This document shows positions 24,141-32,468 of a DNA stretch of 64,000 nucleotides, piece by piece (position 1 is the stretch's first letter; every line of letters begins with the position of its first letter). This stretch comes from an uncultured Clostridia bacterium (lineage in GTDB: Bacteria > Bacillota > Clostridia > Oscillospirales > Ruminococcaceae). The notes under the pieces were generated by a model that made no database searches, had not been told where the DNA came from, and worked only from the letters and a program-made list of their open reading frames with translations. Where the stretch lies: positions 1 to 64,000 of the forward strand of contig CANQTP010000002.1 in the NCBI GenBank assembly GCA_947626755.1. The letters are read 5' to 3'. The translations under genes were made by a program, and so were the position numbers.

Positions 24141-25058
24141 CTATCGTAATATTTCTTGTCCCGTTATCATACTTTTCCTTATATTGGGATTAATGTCATC
24201 GATCAGCCCTAAAGATTCTGCAATATTGCAGTAATACACCTTGAAGCCGTAAATGTCCGTCATATTGCAGGCAAGGGCTTTGCGGTAGAATTCCTCGCTT
24301 CTGGCAAGATCCTTCATTTGCAGATATGCAAGGGAGCAGCCGCCGAGGGCAAAAGCATAGTTCTTTCCTTCCCGCACGGAGCGTTTGAAATATTCAAGAG
24401 CTTTTTCGCCGTCGCCTTTTTTCAGATATGCAAGTCCCACATCGGTATAGATGAAATCGAACATACAGCCGTTTGTGATAAGGTTTCCGTAGTAGTAGAT
24501 GGCATCGTCAAAGCTGCCGTTTGCCACAAGGCACCTTGCGGCAAAAAGGTATGCATCGTCCGAGACAAATCCTTTATCTATCGCATCGCGGAAATACTTT
24601 GCACCGTTTGAAGGATAGCCCATGTATTGGTAGCATTTTCCCAGATAATAGTCCAGAACAGCTCTTTGCGGTTCGTCAAGATCCTCTTCCTGTTCCACTT
24701 CTTTCATCTTTTCGAGAGCTTCCGAAAAGCTCATCATTTCCATATCGATAGCGGCTTCGCAGAGCAGGGAAGCGTTTTTTCCGCTGAAACAGCTGTATAT
24801 GCGCCGCCTGTCGAAAGGATCCGCGCGGTTGAGAGTGTACCTTATATCGCGCCTTCCGAAAGCAAGGTAAGCGGCTAAAGACAGTACCAGAGCCGCCGCA
24901 AGGCTTATCAGTATCACAGAATAGTAATAAGCAACGCCTTCCGCCCCGAGAACGTCATACCCGAAGTATCCGCCGATAAGGCAGAAAACGATCATATGAA
25001 CAAGCAGCCACGGAGAAAATTCCATCCAGAACGCTGCAAGTTTTTTCAGGAAATCCAT
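24141..25058 (-). CDS. membrane-anchored TPR protein
   Basis: A 305-residue protein with two N-terminal membrane helices (WLLVHMIVFCLIGGYFGY near 18-35 and YSVILISLAAALVLSLAAYLAF near 47-68). The rest is a string of TPR-like helix pairs: YLGKCYQYMGYPSNGAKYF, AARCLVANGSFDDAIYYYGN and DVGLAYLKKGDGEKALEYF. TPR domains bind other proteins; the partner is unknown. It lies between the SRP RNA and dnaX, 13 nt ahead of dnaX, so the two are probably cotranscribed. Confidence 0.75.
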   Translation of the reverse strand: MDFLKKLAAFWMEFSPWLLVHMIVFCLIGGYFGYDVLGAEGVAYYYSVILISLAAALVLSLAAYLAFGRRDIRYTLNRADPFDRRRIYSCFSGKNASLLCEAAIDMEMMSFSEALEKMKEVEQEEDLDEPQRAVLDYYLGKCYQYMGYPSNGAKYFRDAIDKGFVSDDAYLFAARCLVANGSFDDAIYYYGNLITNGCMFDFIYTDVGLAYLKKGDGEKALEYFKRSVREGKNYAFALGGCSLAYLQMKDLARSEEFYRKALACNMTDIYGFKVYYCNIAESLGLIDDINPNIRKSMITGQEILR

Positions 25059-25112
25059 TTATAGATCCACCGTCCGAAATATAATAGTATGCCTGATAAA
25101 AACATGATCCGG

Positions 25113-25224
25113 TACATAGGTGTGCAGGCTTGCTGCGGCACACGACACGTTCCGCTTAATGCTGCTCGGTTCCCCGCCTGACATGGTTCACGGTGTTTCG
25201 TTGCACAGGGCCCGCACACCTATA
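25113..25224 (-). ncRNA. ffs: signal recognition particle RNA (small bacterial type)
   Basis: The minus strand contains the conserved domain IV hairpin: GTCAGGCGGGGAACCGAGCA followed by GCATTAAGC. Flanking segments ATAGGTGTGCGGGC and GCCTGCACACCTAT pair to close the long rod. The promoter on the minus strand is perfect. It binds Ffh and targets membrane proteins. Ends are estimated from the pairing. Confidence 0.88.
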
Positions 25225-25251
25225 TATCGGATCAATCCGTAAGTATTTAAT

Positions 25252-25280
25252 ATTATACCACATTCCCGACGGCATTGCAA
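25252..25280 (-). promoter_or_regulatory. SRP RNA promoter
   Basis: On the minus strand TTGCAA, 17 nt, TATAAT (complement of 25252-25257), about 25 nt before the RNA. Confidence 0.8.
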
Positions 25281-25393
25281 GCATTTTTTGAAAATTCTCT
25301 CAAATTATTTTGAATTTGCCTTAATATGGAATTTTGACTCTGAAAATTTTCCGAAAAATATTTTTCAAAAAACTCTTTTCTTTTTTAACAAAG

Positions 25394-25404
25394 TGTGATA
25401 TAAT
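25394..25404 (+). promoter_or_regulatory. extended -10 promoter of the ior operon
   Basis: TGTGATATAAT carries a TGN extension directly before TATAAT (25399-25404); the -35 region is T-rich and weak. The transcript would have a short leader before the iorA RBS GAAAGGA. Confidence 0.55.
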
Positions 25405-25440
25405 AAAAATATATATGTATCATAGAAAGGACTCATAAAT

Positions 25441-27168
25441 ATGAAAAAACTTATGCTGGGCAACGCCGCTTTCGCAAGAGGTCTTTACGAAGCGGGCGTT
25501 ACCGTAGTTTCAAGCTACCCGGGAACTCCGTCCACCGAGATAACCGAGTTCGCTGCCGGGTATGATGAGATCTACGCCGAATGGGCGCCTAATGAGAAAG
25601 TCGCCATGGAAGTTGCGCTGGGCGCGTCAATTGCGGGATCGCGTTCCTTCTGCGGAATGAAACACGTCGGTCTGAACGTTGCCGCAGATCCGCTTTATAC
25701 CGCTTCTTATACGGGCGTCAACGGCGGCATGGTAATTGCCGTTGCGGACGACCCGGGAATGCACTCTTCCCAGAACGAGCAGGATTCCCGCCATCATGCC
25801 ATCGCTTCAAAAGTCCTTATGCTTGAACCTTCCGATTCTGCGGAATGTAAGGAATTTACAAAGACAGCTTTTGAACTTTCGGAAAAATTTGACACTCCCG
25901 TTATCATGAGAATGTCCACAAGAGTGGCACATTCACAGTCGGCGGTGGAGCTTTGCGACAGAGTGGAACCCGCGCAGAAAGAGTATGTGAAAGATCCTCA
26001 GAAATATGTCATGATGCCCGCATTTGCCCGGGGCAGACACGTTTTTGTTGAGGAGCGGACCCGGAAACTCATAGAATACGCCGAAACTTCCCCGCTTAAC
26101 AAGGTCATTGACAACGGCGGAGAGATAGGCATTATCACAAGCGGAGTTTCCTATCAGTACGCAAGGGAAGCTATGGGAAACAGCGCTTCATACCTGAAAT
26201 TAGGCGTTGTAAATCCTCTGCCCATCAAGCTTATCAAGGATTTTTGCGCTAAGTACAAGAAAGTTTACGTTATCGAGGAACTGGACGACATTATCGAGTC
26301 CCACTGCAAGAAGCTTGGTCTTGATGTTGTGGGAAAAGAGCTTTTCGGTTACATAGGGGAAATTTCGCAGGCTATCGTTGCGGAAAAACTCCTCGGTAAG
26401 AAAAATGATTTTACCGCTTTTGACGGAAATGTTCCCGTCCGTCCGCCCGTGATGTGCGCTGGCTGTCCCCACAGAGGACTGTTCTACTGCCTTTCCAAAA
26501 ACAAGATTCGCGTTTCGGGAGACATCGGCTGCTACACTCTCGGAGCAAGCGCGCCCCTTTCCGCAATGGACACAACAATTTGCATGGGTGCTTCAATTTC
26601 CGCGCTGCACGGTTTCAACAAAGCCCGCGGCGAGGAAGCGGAAAAGTCTACCGTTGCGGTAATAGGCGATTCCACATTCATGCACAGCGGAATGACAGGG
26701 CTTGTAAATATTGCCTATAATGCTACAAATTCCACCGTTATTATCCTTGACAACTCAATTACGGGCATGACGGGACATCAGCAGAACCCCACCACAGGCA
26801 AGAACCTTAAAGGCGATCCCGCCGCGGCGGTGAATCTTGAAGAACTTTGCAAAGCTATCGGCATAAAGCGGGTAAGAGTTGTTGATCCCTACAATTTAGC
26901 GGAGACCGAAGCGGCGATAAAGGAAGAACTTGCTGTAAACGAGCCTTCGGTGATAATTTCCCGCCGCCCCTGCGCGCTTCTTAAATATGTAAAGCACAAG
27001 CCCGCTCTTAAAGTGGTTACCGACAACTGCAAAGGCTGCAAGATGTGCCTGAAACTCGGCTGCCCCGCAATTTCCGTAAGAGACGGCAAGGCGGTCATAG
27101 ATCACACTCAGTGTGTCGGCTGCGGGATCTGCTCCGAAGTGTGCAGGTTCGGCGCGATTTCCGAATAA
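25441..27168 (+). CDS. iorA: indolepyruvate ferredoxin oxidoreductase, alpha subunit
   Basis: A 575-residue subunit that oxidatively decarboxylates aryl pyruvates to aryl-acetyl-CoA with reduction of ferredoxin. The N-terminal pyruvate-oxidoreductase domain starts MLGNAAFARGLYEAGVTVVS; the TPP-binding domain has GDIGCYTLGASAPLSAMDT and IGDSTFMHSGMTG, LDNSITGMTGHQQNP. Two C-terminal 4Fe-4S motifs follow (CKGCKMCLKLGCP and CVGCGICSEVCRF). Full-length members are near 580-600 residues. It heads an operon with iorB, an HD protein, a CoA ligase and an ACT protein. The reduced ferredoxin can feed the Rnf complex encoded downstream. Confidence 0.95.
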   Translation: MKKLMLGNAAFARGLYEAGVTVVSSYPGTPSTEITEFAAGYDEIYAEWAPNEKVAMEVALGASIAGSRSFCGMKHVGLNVAADPLYTASYTGVNGGMVIAVADDPGMHSSQNEQDSRHHAIASKVLMLEPSDSAECKEFTKTAFELSEKFDTPVIMRMSTRVAHSQSAVELCDRVEPAQKEYVKDPQKYVMMPAFARGRHVFVEERTRKLIEYAETSPLNKVIDNGGEIGIITSGVSYQYAREAMGNSASYLKLGVVNPLPIKLIKDFCAKYKKVYVIEELDDIIESHCKKLGLDVVGKELFGYIGEISQAIVAEKLLGKKNDFTAFDGNVPVRPPVMCAGCPHRGLFYCLSKNKIRVSGDIGCYTLGASAPLSAMDTTICMGASISALHGFNKARGEEAEKSTVAVIGDSTFMHSGMTGLVNIAYNATNSTVIILDNSITGMTGHQQNPTTGKNLKGDPAAAVNLEELCKAIGIKRVRVVDPYNLAETEAAIKEELAVNEPSVIISRRPCALLKYVKHKPALKVVTDNCKGCKMCLKLGCPAISVRDGKAVIDHTQCVGCGICSEVCRFGAISE

Positions 27169-27191
27169 TAATATGCGGAGGTATCAGATAA

Positions 27192-27770
27192 ATGGAAACA
27201 CGTTCTATTATGATAGTCGGCGTGGGCGGACAGGGTTCGCTGTTAGCGTCAAGGCTTCTGGGAAATGTTCTGCTTGCGCAGGGATATGATGTTAAGGTGT
27301 CCGAAGTTCACGGAATGTCACAGCGGGGCGGTTCGGTAGTTACATATGTAAAATACGGAGACGAGGTATTTTCGCCTGTTATCGAAAAGGGCGAAGCGGA
27401 CGTTATCATCTCATTTGAGCAGCTTGAATCCGCACGCTGGCTGCCTTATCTCAAAAAAGGCGGCAAGCTGATAACGTCCACGCAGAAACTTGACCCCATG
27501 CCCGTAATTACGGGAAACGCCGAATATCCCGAAAATATAATCGAAAAGATCAAAGCCGCGGGGATACAAGTCACCGCCGCAGACGCCCTTTCCCTTGCGG
27601 AAGAAGCGGGAAATTCCAAGGCGTCAAATGTTGTGCTTATGGGAGTTGTCGCCGCGTCCACGGATTTTGATGACAAACTCTGGCAGGACGCTATCGAACA
27701 GTGCGTTCCGCCTAAGTTCCTTGAACTTAACAAAAAAGCCTTTGAACTTGGCAGGAAGGCAGCTGTATGA
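27192..27770 (+). CDS. iorB: indolepyruvate ferredoxin oxidoreductase, beta subunit
   Basis: A 192-residue gamma-domain subunit of 2-oxoacid:ferredoxin oxidoreductases. Motifs: GVGGQGSLLASRLLG near 11 and KVSEVHGMSQRGGSVVTYVK near 37. It starts 23 nt after iorA with GGAGGTAT upstream, and its end overlaps the next start by 1-4 bases. Confidence 0.95.
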   Translation: METRSIMIVGVGGQGSLLASRLLGNVLLAQGYDVKVSEVHGMSQRGGSVVTYVKYGDEVFSPVIEKGEADVIISFEQLESARWLPYLKKGGKLITSTQKLDPMPVITGNAEYPENIIEKIKAAGIQVTAADALSLAEEAGNSKASNVVLMGVVAASTDFDDKLWQDAIEQCVPPKFLELNKKAFELGRKAAV

Positions 27771-28270
27771 TGGGCGATACCGAAAGACTTATCCTTGAAA
27801 TGATACATTTCTTTTCGGGAGATATAAAAAGAATACAGCATTTTATGAAAGTTTATGCCTTTTCCGAAACTATCGGAAAGCTTGAAAAGCTTGACAAAGA
27901 CACGTACTTTACACTTTGTGCGGCTGCAATAGTTCATGATGCGGGCATAAAAATTGCCGAGGAAAAATACGGCGCGGGAATTTGCGGAGGAAAACTTCAG
28001 GAAGAACTTGGTCCTGCACCTGCGCGGGAAATGCTGATAAAAGCAGGTTTCGATGAAAAGACCACTGAAAGAGTGTGTTTTCTTGTTGCACATCATCATA
28101 CTTATAAAGGCGTTGACGGCATTGACTGGCAGATACTGCTTGAAGCGGACTTTATTGTAAACGCCTGTGAGGACGGGCTTTCCCGGACGGCTGTCGAAAA
28201 CGCGAAAAAAAGTTTTTTCAGGACAGAAAGCGGAATAAAACTGCTTGATGAAATTTTTGGGCATTATTAA
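27767..28270 (+). CDS. HD-domain phosphohydrolase-like protein
   Basis: A 167-residue protein with an HD domain: H25 (RIQHFMKVYAF), the HD pair (AIVHDAGI near 56), HHH (VAHHHTY near 108) and a distal Asp (EADFIVN). HD proteins hydrolyse phosphoesters, often of nucleotides, using a metal. It sits inside the iorAB/CoA-ligase operon with translational coupling to iorB (ATG at 27767 or 27770), yet has no evident part in aryl-pyruvate metabolism. Its substrate is unknown. Confidence 0.8.
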   Translation: MMGDTERLILEMIHFFSGDIKRIQHFMKVYAFSETIGKLEKLDKDTYFTLCAAAIVHDAGIKIAEEKYGAGICGGKLQEELGPAPAREMLIKAGFDEKTTERVCFLVAHHHTYKGVDGIDWQILLEADFIVNACEDGLSRTAVENAKKSFFRTESGIKLLDEIFGHY

Positions 28271-28297
28271 AATTTTATATAACGGAGGATCAAGCCA

Positions 28298-29602
28298 ATG
28301 GAAAGATACTGGAACAAAGAGATCGAGTGTATGTCCCGGGAGGATATGAAAAAGCTTCAGGACGAACGGCTCGTTGCTCAGGTAAAGCACGTTTACGCAA
28401 ATGTGCCTTACTACAAGAAGCTGATGGACGAAAAGGGAGTTACTCCCGACGACATCAGATCCACCGCTGATCTGCACAAGCTGCCTTTTCTCACCAAAGC
28501 AGATCTGCGGGAAGCCTATCCCTACGGACTTCTTGCAAAGCCCCTTTCGGAATGTGTAAGGATCCAGTCCACCAGCGGAACAACGGGAAAGCGCGTGGTT
28601 GCGTTCTACACTCAGCATGACATCGATCTCTGGGAAGATTGCTGCGCCCGAGCCATCACCGCGGCAGGCGGAACGAAAGATGATGTTTGTCAGGTTTGCT
28701 ACGGCTACGGACTTTTCACGGGAGGACCCGGACTGAACGGCGGTTCTCACAAAGTGGGCTGTCTGACTCTGCCAATGTCCTCGGGAAACACCGAAAGGCA
28801 GATACAGTTCATGATCGACTTGCAGTCAACGATCCTTTGCTGTACGCCGTCTTACGCCGCATATATCGGCGAAACTCTCCACGAAATGGGCTACACCACC
28901 GACGACATCAAGCTGAAAGCGGGAATTTTCGGAGCGGAGCCATGGACGGAGGAAATGCGCCGCGAAATTGAAAAGTCTCTGGGCATAAAGGCGTATGACA
29001 TTTACGGACTTACCGAAACAAGCGGTCCGGGCGTTTCCTTTGAATGCAGTGAGCAGACGGGTATGCACATCAACGAGGATCATTTCATTGCGGAAATTAT
29101 CGACCCCGACACGGGAGAAGTTCTCCCCGAGGGTTCAAAGGGCGAACTGGTATTCACAAGCATTACAAAAGAAGCCTTCCCGCTGCTTCGTTACAGAACT
29201 CGCGATATATGCGTTCTCACAAGGGAAAAATGCTCCTGCGGACGTACTCTTGTAAAGATGAGCAAGCCCCTCGGACGAAGCGATGATATGCTTATTATCC
29301 GCGGAGTAAATGTTTTCCCGTCGCAGATAGAGACCGTTCTTATCGAACAGGGTTATGCGCCCAACTATCAGATAGAAGTTGACCGCATAAACAACAGCGA
29401 TACTCTTGATGTAAATGTTGAAATGTCCGATGATAAATTCTCCGATATGGTAAAGGACATTCAGCAGAAGGAGCGGGAGCTTGCGGCGGCTATCAAGACC
29501 ATGCTGGGCATAAGTCCGAAAGTACATCTCGTTCCGCCCAAAACCATTGCAAGAAGCGAAGGAAAAGCCGTTCGCGTCATTGATAAACGAAAACTTGTAT
29601 AA
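28298..29602 (+). CDS. paaK: phenylacetate-CoA ligase family enzyme
   Basis: A 434-residue AMP-forming ligase. It has the PaaK start (YWNKEIECMSREDMKKLQDERL), the adenylate motif QSTSGTTGKRVV near 90, YGLTETSGPG near 237 and the C-terminal GRSDDMLIIRGVNVFPSQIE near 325. In anaerobes with IorAB the ligase can run in the direction aryl-acetyl-CoA to aryl acetate plus ATP, conserving energy; that direction is inferred. It has CGGAGGATC before ATG 28298. A palindromic repeat begins right at its stop. Confidence 0.92.
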   Translation: MERYWNKEIECMSREDMKKLQDERLVAQVKHVYANVPYYKKLMDEKGVTPDDIRSTADLHKLPFLTKADLREAYPYGLLAKPLSECVRIQSTSGTTGKRVVAFYTQHDIDLWEDCCARAITAAGGTKDDVCQVCYGYGLFTGGPGLNGGSHKVGCLTLPMSSGNTERQIQFMIDLQSTILCCTPSYAAYIGETLHEMGYTTDDIKLKAGIFGAEPWTEEMRREIEKSLGIKAYDIYGLTETSGPGVSFECSEQTGMHINEDHFIAEIIDPDTGEVLPEGSKGELVFTSITKEAFPLLRYRTRDICVLTREKCSCGRTLVKMSKPLGRSDDMLIIRGVNVFPSQIETVLIEQGYAPNYQIEVDRINNSDTLDVNVEMSDDKFSDMVKDIQQKERELAAAIKTMLGISPKVHLVPPKTIARSEGKAVRVIDKRKLV

Positions 29603-29690
29603 TTCGTAATGCGTAATTCGTAATGCGTAATTAAAAATTATCAATACGCAAGTCTGCCAATTACGAATTACGCATTAAGCATTACGCATT
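29601..29690. repeat. AATTCGTAATGCG-type palindromic repeat, copy 1
   Basis: Left arm 29601-29632 is built of AATTCGTAATGCGT units, and right arm 29659-29690 of the inverted units (AATTACGAATTACGCATT). A 26-nt loop separates them. It lies between paaK and the ACT gene, inside the operon. A second copy is at 36601-36689. Confidence 0.85.
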
Positions 29691-29713
29691 TTATAAAACA
29701 GGAGGGAAATTTT

Positions 29714-30145
29714 ATGTTAATAAAGCAAATATCAATTTTTGTAGAGAATAAGCCGGGCAGGTTAAGTGCCGTAACAAAACTTCTGGCGGAAAATAATATC
29801 GACATACGCGCGCTGTCCGTGGCGGATACAAAGGATTTCGGAATTCTCCGCCTTATCGTCAATAAACCCGACGAGACCTGCGAGGCTCTGAAAAAAGCAG
29901 GCTGGACAGTTTCTCTTACAAATGTTATAGCAATCGGAATTACAGACGCGCCCGGCGGTCTTTCGGGAGTCGTGGAGTGTCTCTACGCCGCAAATATCTC
30001 GGTGGAATATATGTATGCCTTTATTTCCAAGGCGGAAGATCAGGCGTATGTGATACTCAGAGTCGACAACAACGACAGGGCAATAGAAGCCCTTGTGGAA
30101 AATAATTTCACGCTTTTAAAAGCAAGTGAAGTCTACGATATGTAA
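29714..30145 (+). CDS. tandem ACT-domain protein
   Basis: A 143-residue protein made of two ACT domains: QISIFVENKPGRLSAVTKLL at the start and a second from about 70 (AIGITDAPGGLSGVVECLY). ACT domains bind amino acids. Such proteins are found with iorAB and aryl-CoA ligase genes and may sense aromatic amino acids; no enzyme domain is present. GGAGGG precedes ATG 29714. It ends the operon. Confidence 0.88.
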   Translation: MLIKQISIFVENKPGRLSAVTKLLAENNIDIRALSVADTKDFGILRLIVNKPDETCEALKKAGWTVSLTNVIAIGITDAPGGLSGVVECLYAANISVEYMYAFISKAEDQAYVILRVDNNDRAIEALVENNFTLLKASEVYDM

Positions 30146-30153
30146 AAAACCGA

Positions 30154-30178
30154 GGACGCCGCTTTTTTTGCGGCGTCC
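30154..30178. terminator. terminator between ACT gene and rhomboid-like gene
   Basis: GGACGCCGC pairs with GCGGCGTCC around a T7 loop; it serves two convergent genes, with CCGTTTATTC on one side and A-run on the other. Confidence 0.75.
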
Positions 30179-30181
30179 CGT

Positions 30182-30919
30182 TTATTCATCATCTTTGAAT
30201 GTGGTCATGCGGATATTTTTCTTGAAATTCTTGCGCACGTTCCTATACCTGAATTTGTCGCGTATCCTGCGGAAAAAGTCTCCGCCGAAAAACAGCGCGA
30301 TATTCAGCATGGAAATTATCATGAACAGACGAATGTTCCAAAAAGAATTGAGCAGATCGATAGTCATTCCGAAAGGAAGATGTGCGCTTATTGCGTAGGA
30401 AATCGCATATAGCGGCACGAAATCATATATCATCAGCGCAAGATAGAGCCACGCGAACCACTTCATTTTTATTGGAATGAAGAAAAACAGCAGCAGCTGA
30501 CGATTGGGGTCAAGTATTGCAATTGCAAGGAACAGCGAAAGATTAAGGTACTCGTTTGACGCGTAGCCTGTGATAAGTCCCGCGATAATTGCAAACAGGA
30601 CTCCCGAAAAGTAGTAGACATTGAAGCGGAAACTTCCCCAGTAGCTTTCAAGATTTGAACCGAAGATATAGTAAAGGTACAGCCAGAACAGCATACCTAT
30701 GGGATTGCCGCTTTCGGGGATAAAGATGAAGCTTATCAGCCGCCAGACCTGTCCGTGAAGGATCAGCGAGCGGTCGAAGTTGAGAAGTGAATATATGGGC
30801 AGGGTAGGGAACAGGTACTGGAACGCAAAGACCAGTCCCGTTCCTATAACGATATAAAGCATAAGATTGCTGATATAATACCGCCCGAACTTACGCTCAA
30901 GTTTATTAAGAAAATTCAA
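30182..30919 (-). CDS. rhomboid-like membrane protein without a visible catalytic serine
   Basis: A 245-residue protein from a TTG start at 30919, eight bases after ACGGAG; a longer frame to 31324 crosses the promoter and another gene and is rejected. About six membrane helices are apparent (LMLYIVIGTGLVFAFQYLF, VWRLISFIFI, FWLYLYYIFGSNLES, YYFSGVLFAIIAGLITG, LFLAIAILD, FMIISMLNIALFFGG). WRLISFIFIP and the YYIFGSNLE region match the rhomboid fold, but no GxSG motif occurs, so it looks like an inactive, Derlin-like relative. Role unknown. Confidence 0.7.
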   Translation of the reverse strand: MNFLNKLERKFGRYYISNLMLYIVIGTGLVFAFQYLFPTLPIYSLLNFDRSLILHGQVWRLISFIFIPESGNPIGMLFWLYLYYIFGSNLESYWGSFRFNVYYFSGVLFAIIAGLITGYASNEYLNLSLFLAIAILDPNRQLLLFFFIPIKMKWFAWLYLALMIYDFVPLYAISYAISAHLPFGMTIDLLNSFWNIRLFMIISMLNIALFFGGDFFRRIRDKFRYRNVRKNFKKNIRMTTFKDDE

Positions 30920-30953
30920 CAGCAAGACTCCGTTCCGAAATATAATTAATATT

Positions 30954-30982
30954 ATTATATCATTCTTTTGCGGAAAATGCAA
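30954..30982 (-). promoter_or_regulatory. promoter of the rhomboid-like gene
   Basis: On the minus strand TTGCAT, 17 nt, TATAAT (complement of 30954-30959), about 30 nt before the TTG start. Confidence 0.7.
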
Positions 30983-31019
30983 TAGTTTTTGCAAATTACC
31001 TGCAAACTTAAAATATGTG

Positions 31020-31048
31020 TTGCAATTTCGGTAGAAATGGGTTATAAT
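31020..31048 (+). promoter_or_regulatory. promoter of the DUF1858 gene
   Basis: TTGCAA (31020-31025), 17 nt, TATAAT (31043-31048). Confidence 0.8.
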
Positions 31049-31079
31049 ATATTTATAATGAATACGGGAGGAATGTAAA

Positions 31080-31280
31080 ATGACAGTTACAAAAGATACC
31101 ATCATCGGCGATGTTCTCGATACAGACAGCGAGACCGCACCTTTTTTCCTTGCTATGGGAATGCACTGCCTCGGCTGCCCTTCGTCAAGAGGAGAAAGCA
31201 TTGCTGACGCCTGCGCAGTCCACGGTGTTGACCCCGAGGATCTTGTTTCAAAGCTCAACGCGCATTTTGCAGGAAAATGA
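31080..31280 (+). CDS. DUF1858 protein
   Basis: A 66-residue DUF1858 domain: TIIGDVLDTDSETAPFFLAMGMHCLGCPSS (read in two parts) with the CxxC pair C-L-G-C near 36-39. These small proteins have a possible redox disulfide and are common in anaerobes; the function is not established. GGGAGGAATG precedes the start. A hairpin terminator follows before the HAD gene. Confidence 0.88.
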   Translation: MTVTKDTIIGDVLDTDSETAPFFLAMGMHCLGCPSSRGESIADACAVHGVDPEDLVSKLNAHFAGK

Positions 31281-31285
31281 TATGG

Positions 31286-31310
31286 CGGGACGGTTATCCG
31301 TCCCGTTTTG
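31286..31310 (+). terminator. terminator/attenuator between DUF1858 and HAD genes
   Basis: CGGGACGG (31286-31293) pairs with CCGTCCCG (31298-31305), then TTTTGC. The short T-run suggests partial read-through to the HAD gene, which has no other clear promoter. Confidence 0.7.
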
Positions 31311-31322
31311 CGGAGGAACGTC

Positions 31323-32153
31323 ATGGCAGTACTTTACATATCCGATCTGGACGGAACACTTCTTACGAGTGAGCAGAATATTTCCAAAAAAAGCCTTGAA
31401 ATAATAAACGGACTCACCGCTAAGGGGATCATATTCACCTTTGCAACGGCGCGTTCAATAATAACCGCTCGGAAAGTTACCGCGGGGCTTGACATCAGAT
31501 ACCCCGTTATCGTGTACAACGGTGCGTTTATAATGGATAATTCCACGGGTGAATGGCTGGTAAAGAACATTTTCACGGAAAAAGAAGCGGAAGAAATTTA
31601 CAATGTTTTGCGGGAAAACGGTATTTCGCCGCTGATATACTCTATCATTGACAATGAGGAAAAATTTTCCTATATCCCGTCAGAACTCACACGGGGAATG
31701 AGTGAGTTTCTTGATACCCGCCGTGACGATCCGCGCCACCGTCCCGTAAAAGAAGCCGATATGCTTTCGGGGGAAATTTTCTATTTCTCCTGCATAGACG
31801 AAGCAGGAACAATGTCGGAAGCGTACAGCGCGCTGAAAGGGCGTTTCCACTGCATTTACGGGCTTGACATCTACAGCGGGGATCAGTGGCTGGAAATTCT
31901 CCCGAATGCCGCAAACAAGGCAAATGCGGTCATTCAGCTTAAAAAGCGTCTGGGCTGCGAAAAGCTTGTGGTTTTTGGGGACGGCATAAACGATGCCGAA
32001 ATGTTCCGCGCCGCAGATGAGTGTTACGCTGTGGAAAATGCGGCTCCCGAGCTGAAAGCTGCCGCAAGCGGCATTATCGGCGGAAACAATTCCGACAGCG
32101 TGGCAAAGTTCCTGCTTGAAAATGATTTACAAAAAATTCATAAAAATCCTTGA
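31323..32153 (+). CDS. HAD-superfamily (Cof-type) phosphatase
   Basis: A 276-residue Cof/YbiV-type hydrolase starting at ATG 31323 after GGAGGAA. Motif I is SDLDGTLLT near 8-16, motif II near 44 (TARS), and motif III/IV KLVVFGDGINDAEMF near 218. The type IIB cap lies between. Such enzymes dephosphorylate sugar phosphates or cofactors; the substrate cannot be told. Confidence 0.88.
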   Translation: MAVLYISDLDGTLLTSEQNISKKSLEIINGLTAKGIIFTFATARSIITARKVTAGLDIRYPVIVYNGAFIMDNSTGEWLVKNIFTEKEAEEIYNVLRENGISPLIYSIIDNEEKFSYIPSELTRGMSEFLDTRRDDPRHRPVKEADMLSGEIFYFSCIDEAGTMSEAYSALKGRFHCIYGLDIYSGDQWLEILPNAANKANAVIQLKKRLGCEKLVVFGDGINDAEMFRAADECYAVENAAPELKAAASGIIGGNNSDSVAKFLLENDLQKIHKNP

Positions 32154-32160
32154 AAAAGCC

Positions 32161-32189
32161 TTGACAATCGTTTTTGAGTGTGATATAAT
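32161..32189 (+). promoter_or_regulatory. tRNA-Leu promoter
   Basis: TTGACA (32161-32166), 17 nt, TATAAT (32184-32189): a full consensus promoter 28 nt before the tRNA. Confidence 0.9.
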
Positions 32190-32217
32190 AATTAAGTCGT
32201 TGAGTTAAACGGCGTTT

Positions 32218-32302
32218 GCGAGTGTGCTGGAATAGGCAGACAGGCACGTTTGAGGGGCGTGTGTCGTATGACGTATGGGTTCAAGTCCCATTACTCGCAC
32301 CA
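32218..32302 (+). tRNA. tRNA-Leu (GAG anticodon)
   Basis: An 85-nt type II tRNA with acceptor GCGAGTG, anticodon stem CACGT/GCGTG, loop TTGAGGG (anticodon GAG), a long variable arm, T-loop TTCAAGT and encoded CCA. Confidence 0.92.
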
Positions 32303-32307
32303 ATGGG

Positions 32308-32355
32308 TACATCTCGAAAAAGATTCAATTGAGTCTTTTTCGAGATGTATTTTTT
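32308..32355 (+). terminator. tRNA-Leu terminator
   Basis: A perfect 16-bp stem (32308-32323 with 32334-32349) is followed by TTTTTT. Confidence 0.92.
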
Positions 32356-32468
32356 ATACCGTGAGTAAATGCATATCAGCGGGATATTTTTCATAGATTT
32401 TAATTGACAAGCTTTACGGCAAAAACCGCACGGGCATACCGCCTGTACATATCGGGAGACGCTTAGTT

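Noticed and set aside
27446-28750. 434-codon minus-strand open frame
   Set aside because: Antisense to iorB, the HD gene and the CoA ligase, all clearly coding on the plus strand.
30920-31324. N-terminal extension of the rhomboid-like protein
   Set aside because: It crosses a consensus promoter and overlaps the DUF1858 gene on the other strand; the TTG at 30919 has an RBS.
32356-32468. yybP-ykoY manganese riboswitch before mntP
   Set aside because: The conserved loop sequences and the paired arms of that class could not be found in the 113 nt.
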